Assembly (NCBI GenBank): GCA_965200375.1
Contig: OZ241353.1
Span: forward strand, 2,976,001 to 3,040,000
Source of the DNA: VXYL01 sp965200375
GTDB lineage: Bacteria > Pseudomonadota > Gammaproteobacteria > Pseudomonadales > Azotimanducaceae
DNA: 64,000 bases
Reading direction: 5' to 3'
Shown here: one piece after another, positions 1-10,900 of the stretch
How the letters are laid out: each line of letters begins with the position of its first letter
How positions within the stretch are numbered: the first letter of the stretch is position 1
Notes under the pieces: model-generated
What the model saw: only the letters and a program-made list of their open reading frames with translations
Databases searched by the model: none
Told to the model about the DNA's origin: nothing
Made by a program: the position numbers and the translations under genes

Positions 1-343
1 GCTTGCGCAGATCGTAGGTGACGGCGATGGACACCCGACGCAGCGCCCGCCGGGTGACGATGTAGACGCCGGACTGGACCACGACGATGGCCAGGATGCC
101 TAGCGCCGGCGCCGCGTAGTTGGCGGGGATGTCGGCATCCGCCAGGCTGTCGATGGCGATCTTCATCAGCTGGGGGATGATGTTGAACGCCAGCCGGGTG
201 AGCAGCAGCCCGACTATGGCCAGCCCGAGCACCGTCGCGTAGCGCCGCACGTAGGGGTAGAGGCGCCGCAGGTGGGCGAGATGCTTGACCGACGAGCGCT
301 CCCGGACCACGCCGGTGCGGAAGGCTGCCGCGGCGGCTACCAC
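1..343 (-). CDS. ABC exporter, membrane-domain N-terminus (partial, runs off window)
   Basis: Reading the minus strand from a GTG at 343 gives an open frame to the window edge. It has a basic N-terminus, a segment reading HLRRLYPYVRRYATVLGLAI, and hydrophobic stretches separated by a loop containing QLMKIAID, ending in TYDLRK. This is the pattern of the first two transmembrane helices of MsbA/LmrA-type half-exporters, which fuse six helices to an ATPase. Only about 114 residues are visible, so the ATPase part and the substrate cannot be seen. The GTG is preceded by GGGGA eight bases upstream, and an in-frame stop lies immediately upstream at 344-346. A second GTG at 310 lacks such a site. The family call is fairly safe; the substrate is unknown. 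Confidence 0.7.
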   Translation of the reverse strand, partial: MVAAAAAFRTGVVRERSSVKHLAHLRRLYPYVRRYATVLGLAIVGLLLTRLAFNIIPQLMKIAIDSLADADIPANYAAPALGILAIVVVQSGVYIVTRRALRRVSIAVTYDLRK

Positions 344-506
344 TCAAGTTCCCCGGTTCTTGGCAGCGGGCAGCGGCAGGCAGCTGGCTTTCCTGCCGAG
401 ATCCGCCGGTACTTGGCAGGCGCGTGCCACGCATAGCGCGGCGCAACGATGGCGAGGCTGGCGAAGGCCGAGGCTAAGGGCGTGGACAAGGCAGGCCGGC
501 GTCTGC

Positions 507-568
507 GGCGACAACGGCCTAGTCTACACGATGGGCCGGCATCGTTGGTGGCCTAGGCCGTTGTCGCC
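507..568. terminator. Nested long hairpin downstream of the crotonase gene
   Basis: A perfect 16-bp inverted repeat (507-522 with 553-568, arm GGCGACAACGGCCTAG) encloses a second 6-bp stem (ACGATG/CATCGT) with a GGCCGG loop. It lies in the 326-bp gap between the crotonase gene and the ABC exporter, both transcribed leftward. No T-run follows either arm, so it is not a classical intrinsic terminator. It could be an end-of-transcript structure or a dispersed palindromic repeat. No gene is apparent in 344-669. Confidence 0.5.
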
Positions 569-580
569 GACGTCCGCGTT

Positions 581-612
581 GCCCGATTGGCGGCGCTTGC
601 CGCCAATCGGGC
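581..612. terminator. Perfect 14-bp stem, 4-base loop hairpin
   Basis: Positions 581-594 (GCCCGATTGGCGGC) pair perfectly with 599-612 around the loop GCTT. It sits 58 bases past the stop of the leftward crotonase gene and immediately before the nested hairpin at 507-568, so the crotonase transcript would meet two strong structures in succession. There is no U-tract. A role in transcript ending or mRNA 3'-end protection is inferred from position. Confidence 0.5.
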
Positions 613-669
613 GTGGTGCCCACGGGCGAAGCGGCGCTCCCGCGACCTCGACGATCCAGCTTGGCCCGC

Positions 670-1440
670 CTAGCGGCCCTGCCACTTGGGCGGTCGTTTT
701 TCGGCGAACGCGCGAGGTCCCTCGATGAAGTCCTGGCTTCCGGATAGCTTGGCCACGGAGTCGTAGCGCACGGCCATGGACTCGGCCAGCGAGGCCATGG
801 AGAGGCTGCGGTAGACGACGTCCTTGCTGGCGCGAATCGACAGCGGCGCGCAGGCCAGCGTCATCTCCACCCAGCGCCGGGTCTCTTCCATGAGCTTGTC
901 GTGGGGCACCACCGCGTTCACGAAGCCGAGATCGAGGCCCTCCCGGGCGGGCACGTGGCGGCCGGTGAGAATCATGCCGAGCGCCCGCTTGGAACCGATC
1001 TGGCGCGGCAGCCGCTGCAGGCCGCCGGCCAGCGCAGCGAGGCCCACCTTGGGTTCCGGCAGCGCGAACACCGCGTTCTCCGAGGCGATGATGATGTCGC
1101 AGGCCAGCGCGATCTCGAAGCCGCCGCCCATGGCGACGCCGTTGACGGCGGCGTACACCGGCTTGTCGAGGTCGAAGCGGGAGGTGAGGCCGCCGAAGCC
1201 CCGGGGCGTCGGCACGCGCTCGCCGCCTTCCGCCTGGTAGCGCAGGTCGTTGCCGGCGCTGAAGCCGCGGCCTTCGCCGGTGACGATGGCGACCCACATG
1301 TCCGCATCCGCGGCGTAGTCGTCGAACACCTCGCCGAGTTCGGCGTTGGCCGGCGGATGCAGGGCATTCAGCCGCTCCGGCCGGTTCAGAGTGACGGTCA
1401 TGACGTGGTCGGCCTTCTCGACCTTGCAGTACTCGGGCAT
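670..1440 (-). CDS. Crotonase-fold enoyl-CoA hydratase/isomerase family enzyme
   Basis: The 256-residue protein has the crotonase fold: a substrate loop at GFSAGNDL, the oxyanion-hole segment AAVNGVAMGGGFEIALACD, and FALPEPKVGL. In rat enoyl-CoA hydratase two Glu residues do the chemistry. The first is present in the LPE motif. The second position, in RALGMILTG, is Gly instead of Glu, so simple hydration may not be its reaction; isomerase or other crotonase chemistry is possible. The C-terminus FAEKRPPKW is typical of this family. The ATG at 1440 is preceded by GAGAGG. It stands alone on the minus strand, divergent from lolC. The substrate cannot be told from sequence. Confidence 0.85.
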   Translation of the reverse strand: MPEYCKVEKADHVMTVTLNRPERLNALHPPANAELGEVFDDYAADADMWVAIVTGEGRGFSAGNDLRYQAEGGERVPTPRGFGGLTSRFDLDKPVYAAVNGVAMGGGFEIALACDIIIASENAVFALPEPKVGLAALAGGLQRLPRQIGSKRALGMILTGRHVPAREGLDLGFVNAVVPHDKLMEETRRWVEMTLACAPLSIRASKDVVYRSLSMASLAESMAVRYDSVAKLSGSQDFIEGPRAFAEKRPPKWQGR

Positions 1441-1587
1441 CGGGTCGCCTCTCGGGTTGTCTGTTGTCGGGAACGCGGCAAGTTTGTCTGGGCGGCGGCG
1501 CACAAAGCAACCGGGCCGCGCAAGCGTTGACACTGCCGGACCTCGGCGCAACACTGCCGCCACCTCCGTTGCCGGACTGGCCGTTAG

Positions 1588-2844
1588 GTGTTTCGGCCGC
1601 TGTTCGTCGCCTTCGGGTTCCGATACGCCCGCTCGCGCCGCCGCTTCATTTCCTTCGTCGGCGGCCTGAGCCTGGCTGGCTTGGCGTTGTCGGTGGCCGT
1701 GCTGGTGTTCGTGCTGGCCGTCACCGCCGGGTTCGAGCGGGAGCTGGAAGAACGCATCCTGGGCGTCGTGCCGCATGTCGTGATCGCCGGGCGAACGCCG
1801 GTCGGGGAGGGAGCGGCCGCCGAAGCCCGGCAGCTGGTGGAAGACGTCGCTGGCGTAGTCGGCGCCAGTCCCGTGGTAGAAGGCATAGGTCTCTTGGCCA
1901 CCGGCGCAGCGACGGCAGGTGTTCGTCTGACCGGCATCGACCCCGTGGACTACCGGCGGGTGTCGCGGCTCGAGGAGTTCGTCGCGGCGCCGGCGCTTGC
2001 CGCTGGCGGCCTTGCCGCGCTGCTGCGGCCCGGGAACTTCGGGCTGCTGCTGGGCATCCAGGCGGCGCGCCGGCTCGACTTGGCGGCTGGCGACGCAGTG
2101 ACGGTGGTGCTGCCAGCGGCCACGGTCACGCCGCTGGGCGCCTTCGCCCGGCAGAAGCGGTTTCGCGTGGTCGGCCTGGTGGACACCGCTTCGCAGCTGG
2201 ATCGCCATGCCGCCTACCTGCACCGCGCCGACGCGGCCAAGCTGTTTCGGCTGGGGGCGGCGGTGCATGGCTTCCACATCCGGGTACAGGTGCCGCTGGC
2301 CGCGGAGCGAACGCGCTACCAGGCGCTCCGGCGGCTGGGCGCGGAGCGGTTCCGGGGCAGCACTTGGCTGCGAACCTTCGGCGGCATCCACGAAGCCATC
2401 GGCACGACGCGCGCCATCCTGTTCGTGCTGCTGTCGCTGCTGGTGGCGGTGGCGGCGTTCAATCTGGTCTCGAGCCTGGTGATGATCGTCGGCGAACGGC
2501 GCGGCGACGTGGCGATGCTGCGCACCTTGGGCAGTTCCTCGCGCCTGCCGATCGGCGCTTTCGTCGTTCACGGCGCGGCCATCGCGCTGTTCGGCACCGG
2601 CATCGGACTTGGCGTCGGCGTGCTGCTCGGCGTGGTGGCCAAGGCCGGACTGCCGTGGCTGGAGGGCTTGCTCGGCACGCCGTTGATGGGCGAGTACCTG
2701 GTCTCTCAGCTGCCGGTCGCCTTCGCGGCCGGCGATCTGGCGCTGATAGGGGCGACCTCCCTTGGCCTGTGCCTGCTGGCCACCGCGCTGCCGGCGTGGC
2801 GGGTGGCGCGCCTGAGCCCGGCCGAAGTGCTGCGCCATGAGTGA
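1588..2844 (+). CDS. lolC: Lipoprotein-releasing system permease LolC/LolE family
   Basis: A 418-residue inner-membrane protein with the LolC/E layout: one helix near residues 20-48, a large periplasmic domain, then three C-terminal helices starting near residue 270 (FVLLSLLVAVAAFNLVSSLV). The segment GERRGDVAMLRTLGSS between helices is the usual coupling region to the ATPase. With LolD and a second permease it would pull mature lipoproteins out of the inner membrane and hand them to LolA. The start is a GTG, and the 3' end overlaps lolD by 8 bp. Which permease corresponds to E. coli LolC rather than LolE is assigned by order only. Confidence 0.9.
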   Translation: MFRPLFVAFGFRYARSRRRFISFVGGLSLAGLALSVAVLVFVLAVTAGFERELEERILGVVPHVVIAGRTPVGEGAAAEARQLVEDVAGVVGASPVVEGIGLLATGAATAGVRLTGIDPVDYRRVSRLEEFVAAPALAAGGLAALLRPGNFGLLLGIQAARRLDLAAGDAVTVVLPAATVTPLGAFARQKRFRVVGLVDTASQLDRHAAYLHRADAAKLFRLGAAVHGFHIRVQVPLAAERTRYQALRRLGAERFRGSTWLRTFGGIHEAIGTTRAILFVLLSLLVAVAAFNLVSSLVMIVGERRGDVAMLRTLGSSSRLPIGAFVVHGAAIALFGTGIGLGVGVLLGVVAKAGLPWLEGLLGTPLMGEYLVSQLPVAFAAGDLALIGATSLGLCLLATALPAWRVARLSPAEVLRHE

Positions 2845-3520
2845 ACCGGCGCTGCTGGCCCGGGGCATCGCCAAGAGCTATCGCCAAGGCGGGCGCGAGC
2901 TGCCGGTGCTGCGCTGCGTGGACCTCGCGGTGGCCGCCGGCGAGCGGGTGGGCATCGTCGGCCGCTCCGGCGCCGGCAAGAGCACGCTGCTGCACATCCT
3001 CGCCGGCTTGAGCGACCCGGACGCCGGCACGGTGGCCGTGCGCGGCCAGCCGCTGACGGCTGCCAGCGCGGCCGGCCGCGCCCGCATCCGCAATGCCGGC
3101 ATGGGCTTCGTGTACCAGTTCCACCATCTGCTGCCGGACTTCTCGGCGCTGGAGAACGTCGCCATGCCGCTCATGGTGGGCGGCGAACGCTTCGCCGACG
3201 CGGCCGCGAAGGCCCGGGCCATGCTCGGCCGCGTGGGCCTCGCGGACCGGCTTGGGCACCGCCCCGACGAGCTCTCCGGTGGCGAGCGGCAGCGCGTGGC
3301 GGTTGCGCGGGCCCTGGTGTCGTCGCCGGCCGTCGTGCTCGCGGACGAGCCCACCGGCAGCCTCGACGAGGCCAGCGCCGAAGCCGTGCTGGCGGCGATG
3401 GCGGAACTTGCCGCCTCGGCTGGCGCGGCCATCGTCTACGTAAGCCACGACCGCGACCTCGCCGAGCGGGTGGATCGATCGCTGGTGCTGGTCGACGGCA
3501 TGCTGCGGCCGACGCCGTGA
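2837..3520 (+). CDS. lolD: Lipoprotein-releasing system ATPase LolD
   Basis: A 227-residue ABC ATPase with Walker A GRSGAGKS (about residue 40), Q-loop, signature LSGGERQRVA, Walker B VVLADEPTG and the switch His in YVSHD. The YQFHHLLPDFSALENVAMPL segment is characteristic of LolD, which usually has this sequence after the Q-loop. It overlaps the upstream permease by 8 bp and the downstream one by 4 bp (GTGA), so the three subunits are translationally coupled. It powers lipoprotein release at the inner membrane. Confidence 0.95.
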   Translation: MSEPALLARGIAKSYRQGGRELPVLRCVDLAVAAGERVGIVGRSGAGKSTLLHILAGLSDPDAGTVAVRGQPLTAASAAGRARIRNAGMGFVYQFHHLLPDFSALENVAMPLMVGGERFADAAAKARAMLGRVGLADRLGHRPDELSGGERQRVAVARALVSSPAVVLADEPTGSLDEASAEAVLAAMAELAASAGAAIVYVSHDRDLAERVDRSLVLVDGMLRPTP

Positions 3521-4749
3521 CCGCGGCGGCAAGACGCGCCAGTCCGCGCCTGGCGCTCAGGATCGCCGGGCGCTACCTGTCTGCCAGACAGGGCTACGCG
3601 ACGGCCATCAACTGGGTGTCGTTCCTGGGCCTCGCGCTGGGCGTCATGGTGCTCACCGTGGTTTTGTGCGTCCTGAACGGCTTCGAGCGTCAGATCGCCG
3701 GCCGCTTGCTCGACGCCGTGCCCCACGCCGTGGTGACCGGGCCGGCATCGGCCGCGCAGCTGCGCCGGATCCTTGGCGGCGGTGCCGAGCGGGCCGGCGT
3801 CAGTCGCTACTTCGAGGGCGAAGCGATGCTGGTGCGGGGCGGCACGGTGGACTTCCTGGCCTTGGCGGGGCTCGACATGGCGGGCGCCGCGCAGCTGCCG
3901 CGGCTGTTGCCGGCGACAGTGCGCGAACGCCTGTTCGCAGCCTCCGGCGGCATCGTCCTCGGCGAACCGCTGGCGGCGGCTCGGGGCCTGGCGGTGGGCG
4001 ATCCCGTGGTACTGGTGGTGGTGGCCCCTGGCTCGGCTGGCGCCCGCCCCCGCCTCGAGCGGTTCCGCCTCGCCGGCACCCTTGCTGGCGACGCGGCACC
4101 GGACGTGGGCCTGGCCGTGGTCCGCCACGCGGATGTGGCCAGCCGCGGCCTGCTGGCGGCCGGCGTCGACGGTTGGCGCTTGCACTTCGCCGCGCCCCGG
4201 GCCTTGCCGCGGCTGGCCGGTCGGGTTCGAACGGCGCTGGCGGAAGCCGTCGACGGCGCTGAGGTGCGGTTCTGGATGGACGACTACGGCACCCTGTTCC
4301 GCGCCATCAAGATCGAGAAGGCCATCATGTTCGCGCTGCTCGGGCTGATAGTAGCCATCGCCTCGTTCAACATCGTCTCCGGCCAGGCCATGCTGGTGAA
4401 CCACAAGCGCGGGGAGGTGGCGATGCTGGCGACGCTTGGCGCACCCCGTTGGCTGCTGGTGTCCGTGTTCGCGGCGCAGGGCTTCGCCGTCGCGGTGGCC
4501 GGCGTGGCAGTCGGCCTGGCCGCCGGGCTGCTGTTGGCCGCCAACGCCGGTCCGCTGCTGGCGACTGTCGAGAGCTGGCTGGGCGCGAGCCTGATGCCGG
4601 GCGGCGACGCCCAGCTGCCGAGCGTGGTGCTCGCGAGCGATCTGGTGGCGGTTGCGGCGCTGGCCTTGGGATTGGCGGCGCTTGCCGTGGCGTGGCCAGC
4701 GCTCAAGGTGGCGCGGGAGAATCCGGCCGACGTGCTGCACGCGGCCTGA
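3517..4749 (+). CDS. lolE: Lipoprotein-releasing system permease, second copy (LolE-type)
   Basis: A 410-residue paralogue of the first permease. It has an N-terminal cytoplasmic start with RIAGRYLSARQGYATAINWV, a helix around residues 30-52, a periplasmic domain, and three C-terminal helices beginning at AIMFALLGLIVAIASFNIVS, followed by the coupling segment HKRGEVAMLATLGAP. The GTG start overlaps the lolD stop as GTGA. With LolC and LolD it forms the heteromeric exporter. The operon appears to end here: 345 bases separate it from comEC. Confidence 0.9.
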   Translation: MTAAARRASPRLALRIAGRYLSARQGYATAINWVSFLGLALGVMVLTVVLCVLNGFERQIAGRLLDAVPHAVVTGPASAAQLRRILGGGAERAGVSRYFEGEAMLVRGGTVDFLALAGLDMAGAAQLPRLLPATVRERLFAASGGIVLGEPLAAARGLAVGDPVVLVVVAPGSAGARPRLERFRLAGTLAGDAAPDVGLAVVRHADVASRGLLAAGVDGWRLHFAAPRALPRLAGRVRTALAEAVDGAEVRFWMDDYGTLFRAIKIEKAIMFALLGLIVAIASFNIVSGQAMLVNHKRGEVAMLATLGAPRWLLVSVFAAQGFAVAVAGVAVGLAAGLLLAANAGPLLATVESWLGASLMPGGDAQLPSVVLASDLVAVAALALGLAALAVAWPALKVARENPADVLHAA

Positions 4750-5094
4750 AGACGCGGAACAGGCCAACGACGCGGTTGTCCCTCGCTGGTGCGGTCGCCG
4801 AGCCGCGGCCCGCCCCAGGCAACTGCGCACCGCCAGCCCGACCTCCTGGAGAGCGTGCGCCTCGGCGTCCAAGTAGGCGGCCTTCGAGTTACGGCCCGAG
4901 TGGTCAATGTCCCACGATGCCCGGCGACATTTGCCGGCGACTCGTTTCGGGCGCTCGGCGGATACTGGCCAGCCTCGTGGCATGAGCGGCTGGCGGCGTC
5001 CTCGGGAGGCGGGTGGGGTTTCGCCGCGCTTGCCGCGCCAACGCCTGGCCCCGAGTCGGCGCGTCATGCCGCCGATCCGGGGAGTGAGTGAGAC
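4750..5094. other. 345-bp gap between lolE and comEC
   Basis: I see no convincing gene here. In related gene orders a DUF2062 protein may occupy this spot, but no frame on either strand resembles one. No strong hairpin with a T-run and no clear promoter hexamers were found. GGAG at 5081 is the likely ribosome-binding site of comEC. Confidence 0.5.
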
Positions 5095-7371
5095 GTGCCG
5101 GCCCGCAACCTGCTCTTCGCCTTCGCCCTTGGCGCCGTGGCGGCGCACTGGCTGCCTGCGCTTCATGCCCTGGCGGTGCCGCTGCTGTGCGCTGGCGTCG
5201 GTCTGCTGCCGATTCGCCGCCTCCGGCTTGCGGCCGCGGCGCTGCTCGGCCTCGGTTGGGCTGGCTGCCATGCCGCGGCGGCGGTGGCGCAATTGGCCTT
5301 GCCCTGCGCTGCCAGCGGCCTCGTTGGACGCGTGGTGGGACTGCCGGCGGCGCAGTGGATCGATGGCGTGGGGGCCATGCAGCGGTTCGCATTCGAGCTG
5401 GAGACGGCGCAGTGCCGGCTGGCAGCGGGGCGTCGCGTACAGCTGAGCTGGCTGCGCGGGCCGGCGGTACGCGGGGGCGAACGCTGGCGGCTCGAGGCCC
5501 GGCTGCGGCCGCCCCGGGGCACCGTCAACCGGCACGGCTTCGACTTCGAGCGCCTGTCGGTGCATCGGGAAACCGCCGCGCTTGGCTACGTCCTGGCCGG
5601 CCGGCGCCTGGAACCGCCGCAGGGTGTCGCGTTGTTCGCGTCCACGGCTGGCATCGATGCGTTGCGGCAGCGGTTGCGGGATGCACTGGGACGCTTGCAC
5701 CTGGCGAAGGGCCCGGTGCTCGCGGCGCTCACGGTTGGCGACGGCAGCGCCGTGGCGCCGGAGGAGATGGCCCGCTATCGGCGCACCGGCACGCTGCACC
5801 TGCTGGTGGTCTCGGGCCTCCACGTCGGCATCGTGACCGCGCTTGGATTCCTGCTCGGCCGTGGCATCGGTCGGGTCGTTGGCGTGGCGGCCAACACCGC
5901 TGGCGTCGCCTTGGCGCTGGTCCTCGCGGCAGCTTATCTGCTGCTGGCGGGCGCAGGCCTGTCGGTGCTGCGCGCCACGGTCATGTCCGCAGCGGCGCTG
6001 CTGGCCCTCGCCGCCGGTCGAACGTCTCCGCCGTCGGCGATCTTCGCTTGCGCCTTGGCGGCGGTGCTGCTGTTGGACCCGCTGGCGCCTCTGGCCGCCG
6101 GCTTCTGGCTGTCCTTCGGCGCGGTCGCCGCGCTGGTGGGCTTCTTTGCCTGCCGCCCCGGCTGGCGGTCGAAGGTGCGCGGCGCCTTCATCGCGCAACT
6201 CGTCATGGTGGCCGCGTTCGCGCCGGCCGTAGTCGTGCTCACGGGCCTGCTGCATCCCCTTGGCCTGGTGGTCAATCTGGTTGCGGTGCCGGCCGTCAGC
6301 CTGGCGGTGCTGCCGTTGGCGCTGGCCGGCGTGGCGCTGCTGGCGACGCCGCTCGGGCCGTGGCTGCTGATCGGAGCGGACTTCGCCATGACGGTGGTGG
6401 ACACGGTGCTCGCGGTCTCGGATCGGCTGCCGCCGGTGCATGTTGCGGACATCGGCGCCTGGTGGATCTGGCTGGTGCTGGTCGGCGGCGCATGCCTTCT
6501 GCCGGTGGCTCGCCTGGCGCTGCTGGCCCTGGGCAGCGCGGCGGCCGTGGTGCTGCTGCCGCCGCTGCTGGCCCGGACGGCGTTGCCGGCCGGCCAGGTG
6601 CGGCTGACGGTGCTCGACGTCGGCCAGGGCACCGCCGCACTGGTGGAAACGGCGCACCATCGGTTGCTGTACGACGCCGGTCCGAGCTTCCTGACGGGCG
6701 GCGACATGGGGGATCGGGTGGTCCTGCCGGCTCTGCGGGGCCTCGGCTACCGCCGGCTCGACTTGGTGGTCGTGAGCCATGCCGACCTCGATCACGCCGG
6801 CGGCGTCATCTCGGTGGTCGCCGAGGTTGCGGTGGGAGGGCTGCTCGGCGGGGAGGCGGTGCCGGGCCTCGACGTGCGCCCTTGCACGGCTGGCACGAAG
6901 TGGCGCTGGGACGGCGTCGAGTTCGCCGTGCTGGCGCCGCCGGCCGGACACCGCCGACGCGGCAACGACGCCTCGTGCGTGTTGCTGATCGATACCGGGC
7001 GCGCTAGGGCGCTGCTGCCCGGGGACATCGAACGGGGCGTGGAAGCCCAGCTGGCGCTGTCGGCCGTGGACTTCCTGCTGCTGCCGCACCACGGCAGCGC
7101 CACCTCGTCGAGTCCAGGCTTCGTGGCTGCCGCTCGACCCCGCATCGCGGTGGTCGCCAACGGCTTCGGCAACCGCTTCGGACACCCCCACCCGACCGTC
7201 GTGGCCCGCTATCGCGCCGCCGGCGCGCACATCGTCAGCACGGCCGTCTCCGGCGCCCTCGTTTGGCGCAGCGATCGAGCGGCGACCGTGGCGGCGTCGC
7301 GTTGCCGGCAAGCCGACTACTGGCGCCTGGCGGGCGGCACCGACGTTGCGCGTCTGCTGCCCTGCGGCTGA
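5095..7371 (+). CDS. comEC: ComEC/Rec2 DNA uptake channel protein
   Basis: A 758-residue polytopic protein with the three ComEC parts in order: N-terminal helices and an extracellular OB-like DUF4131 domain (residues about 1-190), the competence membrane domain with TGTLHLLVVSGLHVGI (about 230-500), and a C-terminal metallo-beta-lactamase-like domain with VLDVGQGTA, SHADLDHAGG and LLLPHHGS. It carries single-stranded DNA through the inner membrane during transformation. The C-terminal domain keeps the HADLDH metal motif, suggesting an active nuclease domain, as in many ComEC proteins. The start is a GTG after GGAG. No comEA or type IV pilus genes are in this window. Confidence 0.93.
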   Translation: MPARNLLFAFALGAVAAHWLPALHALAVPLLCAGVGLLPIRRLRLAAAALLGLGWAGCHAAAAVAQLALPCAASGLVGRVVGLPAAQWIDGVGAMQRFAFELETAQCRLAAGRRVQLSWLRGPAVRGGERWRLEARLRPPRGTVNRHGFDFERLSVHRETAALGYVLAGRRLEPPQGVALFASTAGIDALRQRLRDALGRLHLAKGPVLAALTVGDGSAVAPEEMARYRRTGTLHLLVVSGLHVGIVTALGFLLGRGIGRVVGVAANTAGVALALVLAAAYLLLAGAGLSVLRATVMSAAALLALAAGRTSPPSAIFACALAAVLLLDPLAPLAAGFWLSFGAVAALVGFFACRPGWRSKVRGAFIAQLVMVAAFAPAVVVLTGLLHPLGLVVNLVAVPAVSLAVLPLALAGVALLATPLGPWLLIGADFAMTVVDTVLAVSDRLPPVHVADIGAWWIWLVLVGGACLLPVARLALLALGSAAAVVLLPPLLARTALPAGQVRLTVLDVGQGTAALVETAHHRLLYDAGPSFLTGGDMGDRVVLPALRGLGYRRLDLVVVSHADLDHAGGVISVVAEVAVGGLLGGEAVPGLDVRPCTAGTKWRWDGVEFAVLAPPAGHRRRGNDASCVLLIDTGRARALLPGDIERGVEAQLALSAVDFLLLPHHGSATSSSPGFVAAARPRIAVVANGFGNRFGHPHPTVVARYRAAGAHIVSTAVSGALVWRSDRAATVAASRCRQADYWRLAGGTDVARLLPCG

Positions 7372-7400
7372 CGCTCGACGAGCTTCCCTTCGCGCGGGCG

Positions 7401-7429
7401 TTGAAATAACGGCGGTGGGACACACTTAA
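7401..7429 (+). promoter_or_regulatory. Possible heat-shock-type promoter before clpB
   Basis: TTGAAA at 7401-7406 is followed after 14 bases by CACACTT, a partial match to the sigma-32 -10 element (CCCCAT). It is about 70 bases upstream of the clpB ATG, which in proteobacteria is usually under sigma-32. The -35 half is good and the -10 half is poor, so this is suggestive only. Confidence 0.3.
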
Positions 7430-7498
7430 CCCTCTGTGCCAGCCACGGAGGCAAACGTCGGCACCGGAACGCGTGCGCCGGCGAGGAGGACCCAAGCG

Positions 7499-10069
<2,571 letters not shown>

Positions 10070-10160
10070 ACTCGACCCGCTTGGTCCGCGTGCCGAGAGG
10101 TCTCGCCTGTCGATGCCTGTCGGGGCTAGAATCCGTGGCGTCGACTGCCGTTGCCTTGAG

Positions 10161-10541
10161 ATGAGCCGCGACCGACCGATCAGTCTGCCGCTGCCGCAGC
10201 TGTTCGCCGCCATGCCGGCGACCGCGGTGGCCTCCATCCTCCACCGCATAAGCGGCATCGCGCTGTTCGTCGGCGCCCTCTATCCCTGCTACCTGCTGGA
10301 CCTGGCGCTCCGCAGCGGCGAGGGCTTCGCACGGGCCGCGGCGCTGGTCGACACCGTGCCGGGCAAGTTCGGCCTGTGGCTGCTGCTGGCAGCGCTGGGC
10401 TACCACCTCTTCGCCGGCGTCCGGCACCTGCTGCTGGACTTCCACTGGGGCGACTCCCTAGGCGCGGCCCGGGCCGGCAGCTACGGCGTATTGCTGCTGT
10501 CCGGCGGTTGGGCGGCGCTGGCCGCGGCCTGGCTGTGGTGA
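10161..10541 (+). CDS. sdhC: Succinate dehydrogenase cytochrome b556 subunit
   Basis: A 126-residue three-helix membrane subunit. The N-terminal SLPLPQLFAAMPATAVASILHR is close to the SdhC quinone-site region, where Ser and Arg in S-x3-R contact ubiquinone. GYHLFAGVRHLLLD carries the heme-ligating His and the H-x-G-x-RH pattern typical of the family. It anchors SdhAB and binds heme b and quinone. The ATG at 10161 gives the expected short N-terminus. Its TGA overlaps the GTG start of sdhD. Confidence 0.9.
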   Translation: MSRDRPISLPLPQLFAAMPATAVASILHRISGIALFVGALYPCYLLDLALRSGEGFARAAALVDTVPGKFGLWLLLAALGYHLFAGVRHLLLDFHWGDSLGAARAGSYGVLLLSGGWAALAAAWLW

Positions 10542-10900
10542 CGCCGCTGGGCAGCCTGGGCCGCAGCGGCCTGGCGGACTTCGTGCTGCAACGCGCCAGT
10601 GCCGTGCTGCTGGCGCTGTACGGCCTGTGCGTGGTTGGCTTTTTCCTGGCGGGGCCGACGGACCACCACCGCCTGGCGGCGTTCTTCGGGGCGGGGCCGA
10701 TGCGCGTGTTCAGCACCGTGGCCGTCGCGGCCCTCGCGGTACACGGCTGGATCGGCATGTGGACAGTCGGCACGGACTACATCCGCGCCCACCACGTGGG
10801 CCGTGGCCACGCCGCGTATCTGGCTGTCTACCAGCTGCTCTGCCTCGGGCTCGTGCTGGCCTACGTCCTGTGGCCGCTGTCGGTGGTATGGGGATGGTGA
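10538..10900 (+). CDS. sdhD: Succinate dehydrogenase membrane anchor subunit
   Basis: A 120-residue protein with three helices. The segment GRSGLADFVLQRASAVLLALY matches the start of SdhD, with the quinone-site Arg in QR-x-S. HGWIGMWTVGTDYI near residue 70 contains the heme-ligand His and the Asp-Tyr pair of the quinone pocket. The GTG start overlaps the sdhC stop by 4 bp, and its end runs into the start of sdhA. It is expected to act as the second membrane anchor of complex II. Confidence 0.88.
   Translation: MTPLGSLGRSGLADFVLQRASAVLLALYGLCVVGFFLAGPTDHHRLAAFFGAGPMRVFSTVAVAALAVHGWIGMWTVGTDYIRAHHVGRGHAAYLAVYQLLCLGLVLAYVLWPLSVVWGW

Noticed and set aside
3436..7425. Long minus-strand open frame opposite lolE and comEC
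   Set aside because: Gln/Arg/His-rich translation without any fold signature; it is antisense to two clearly identified genes, a common result of high GC.
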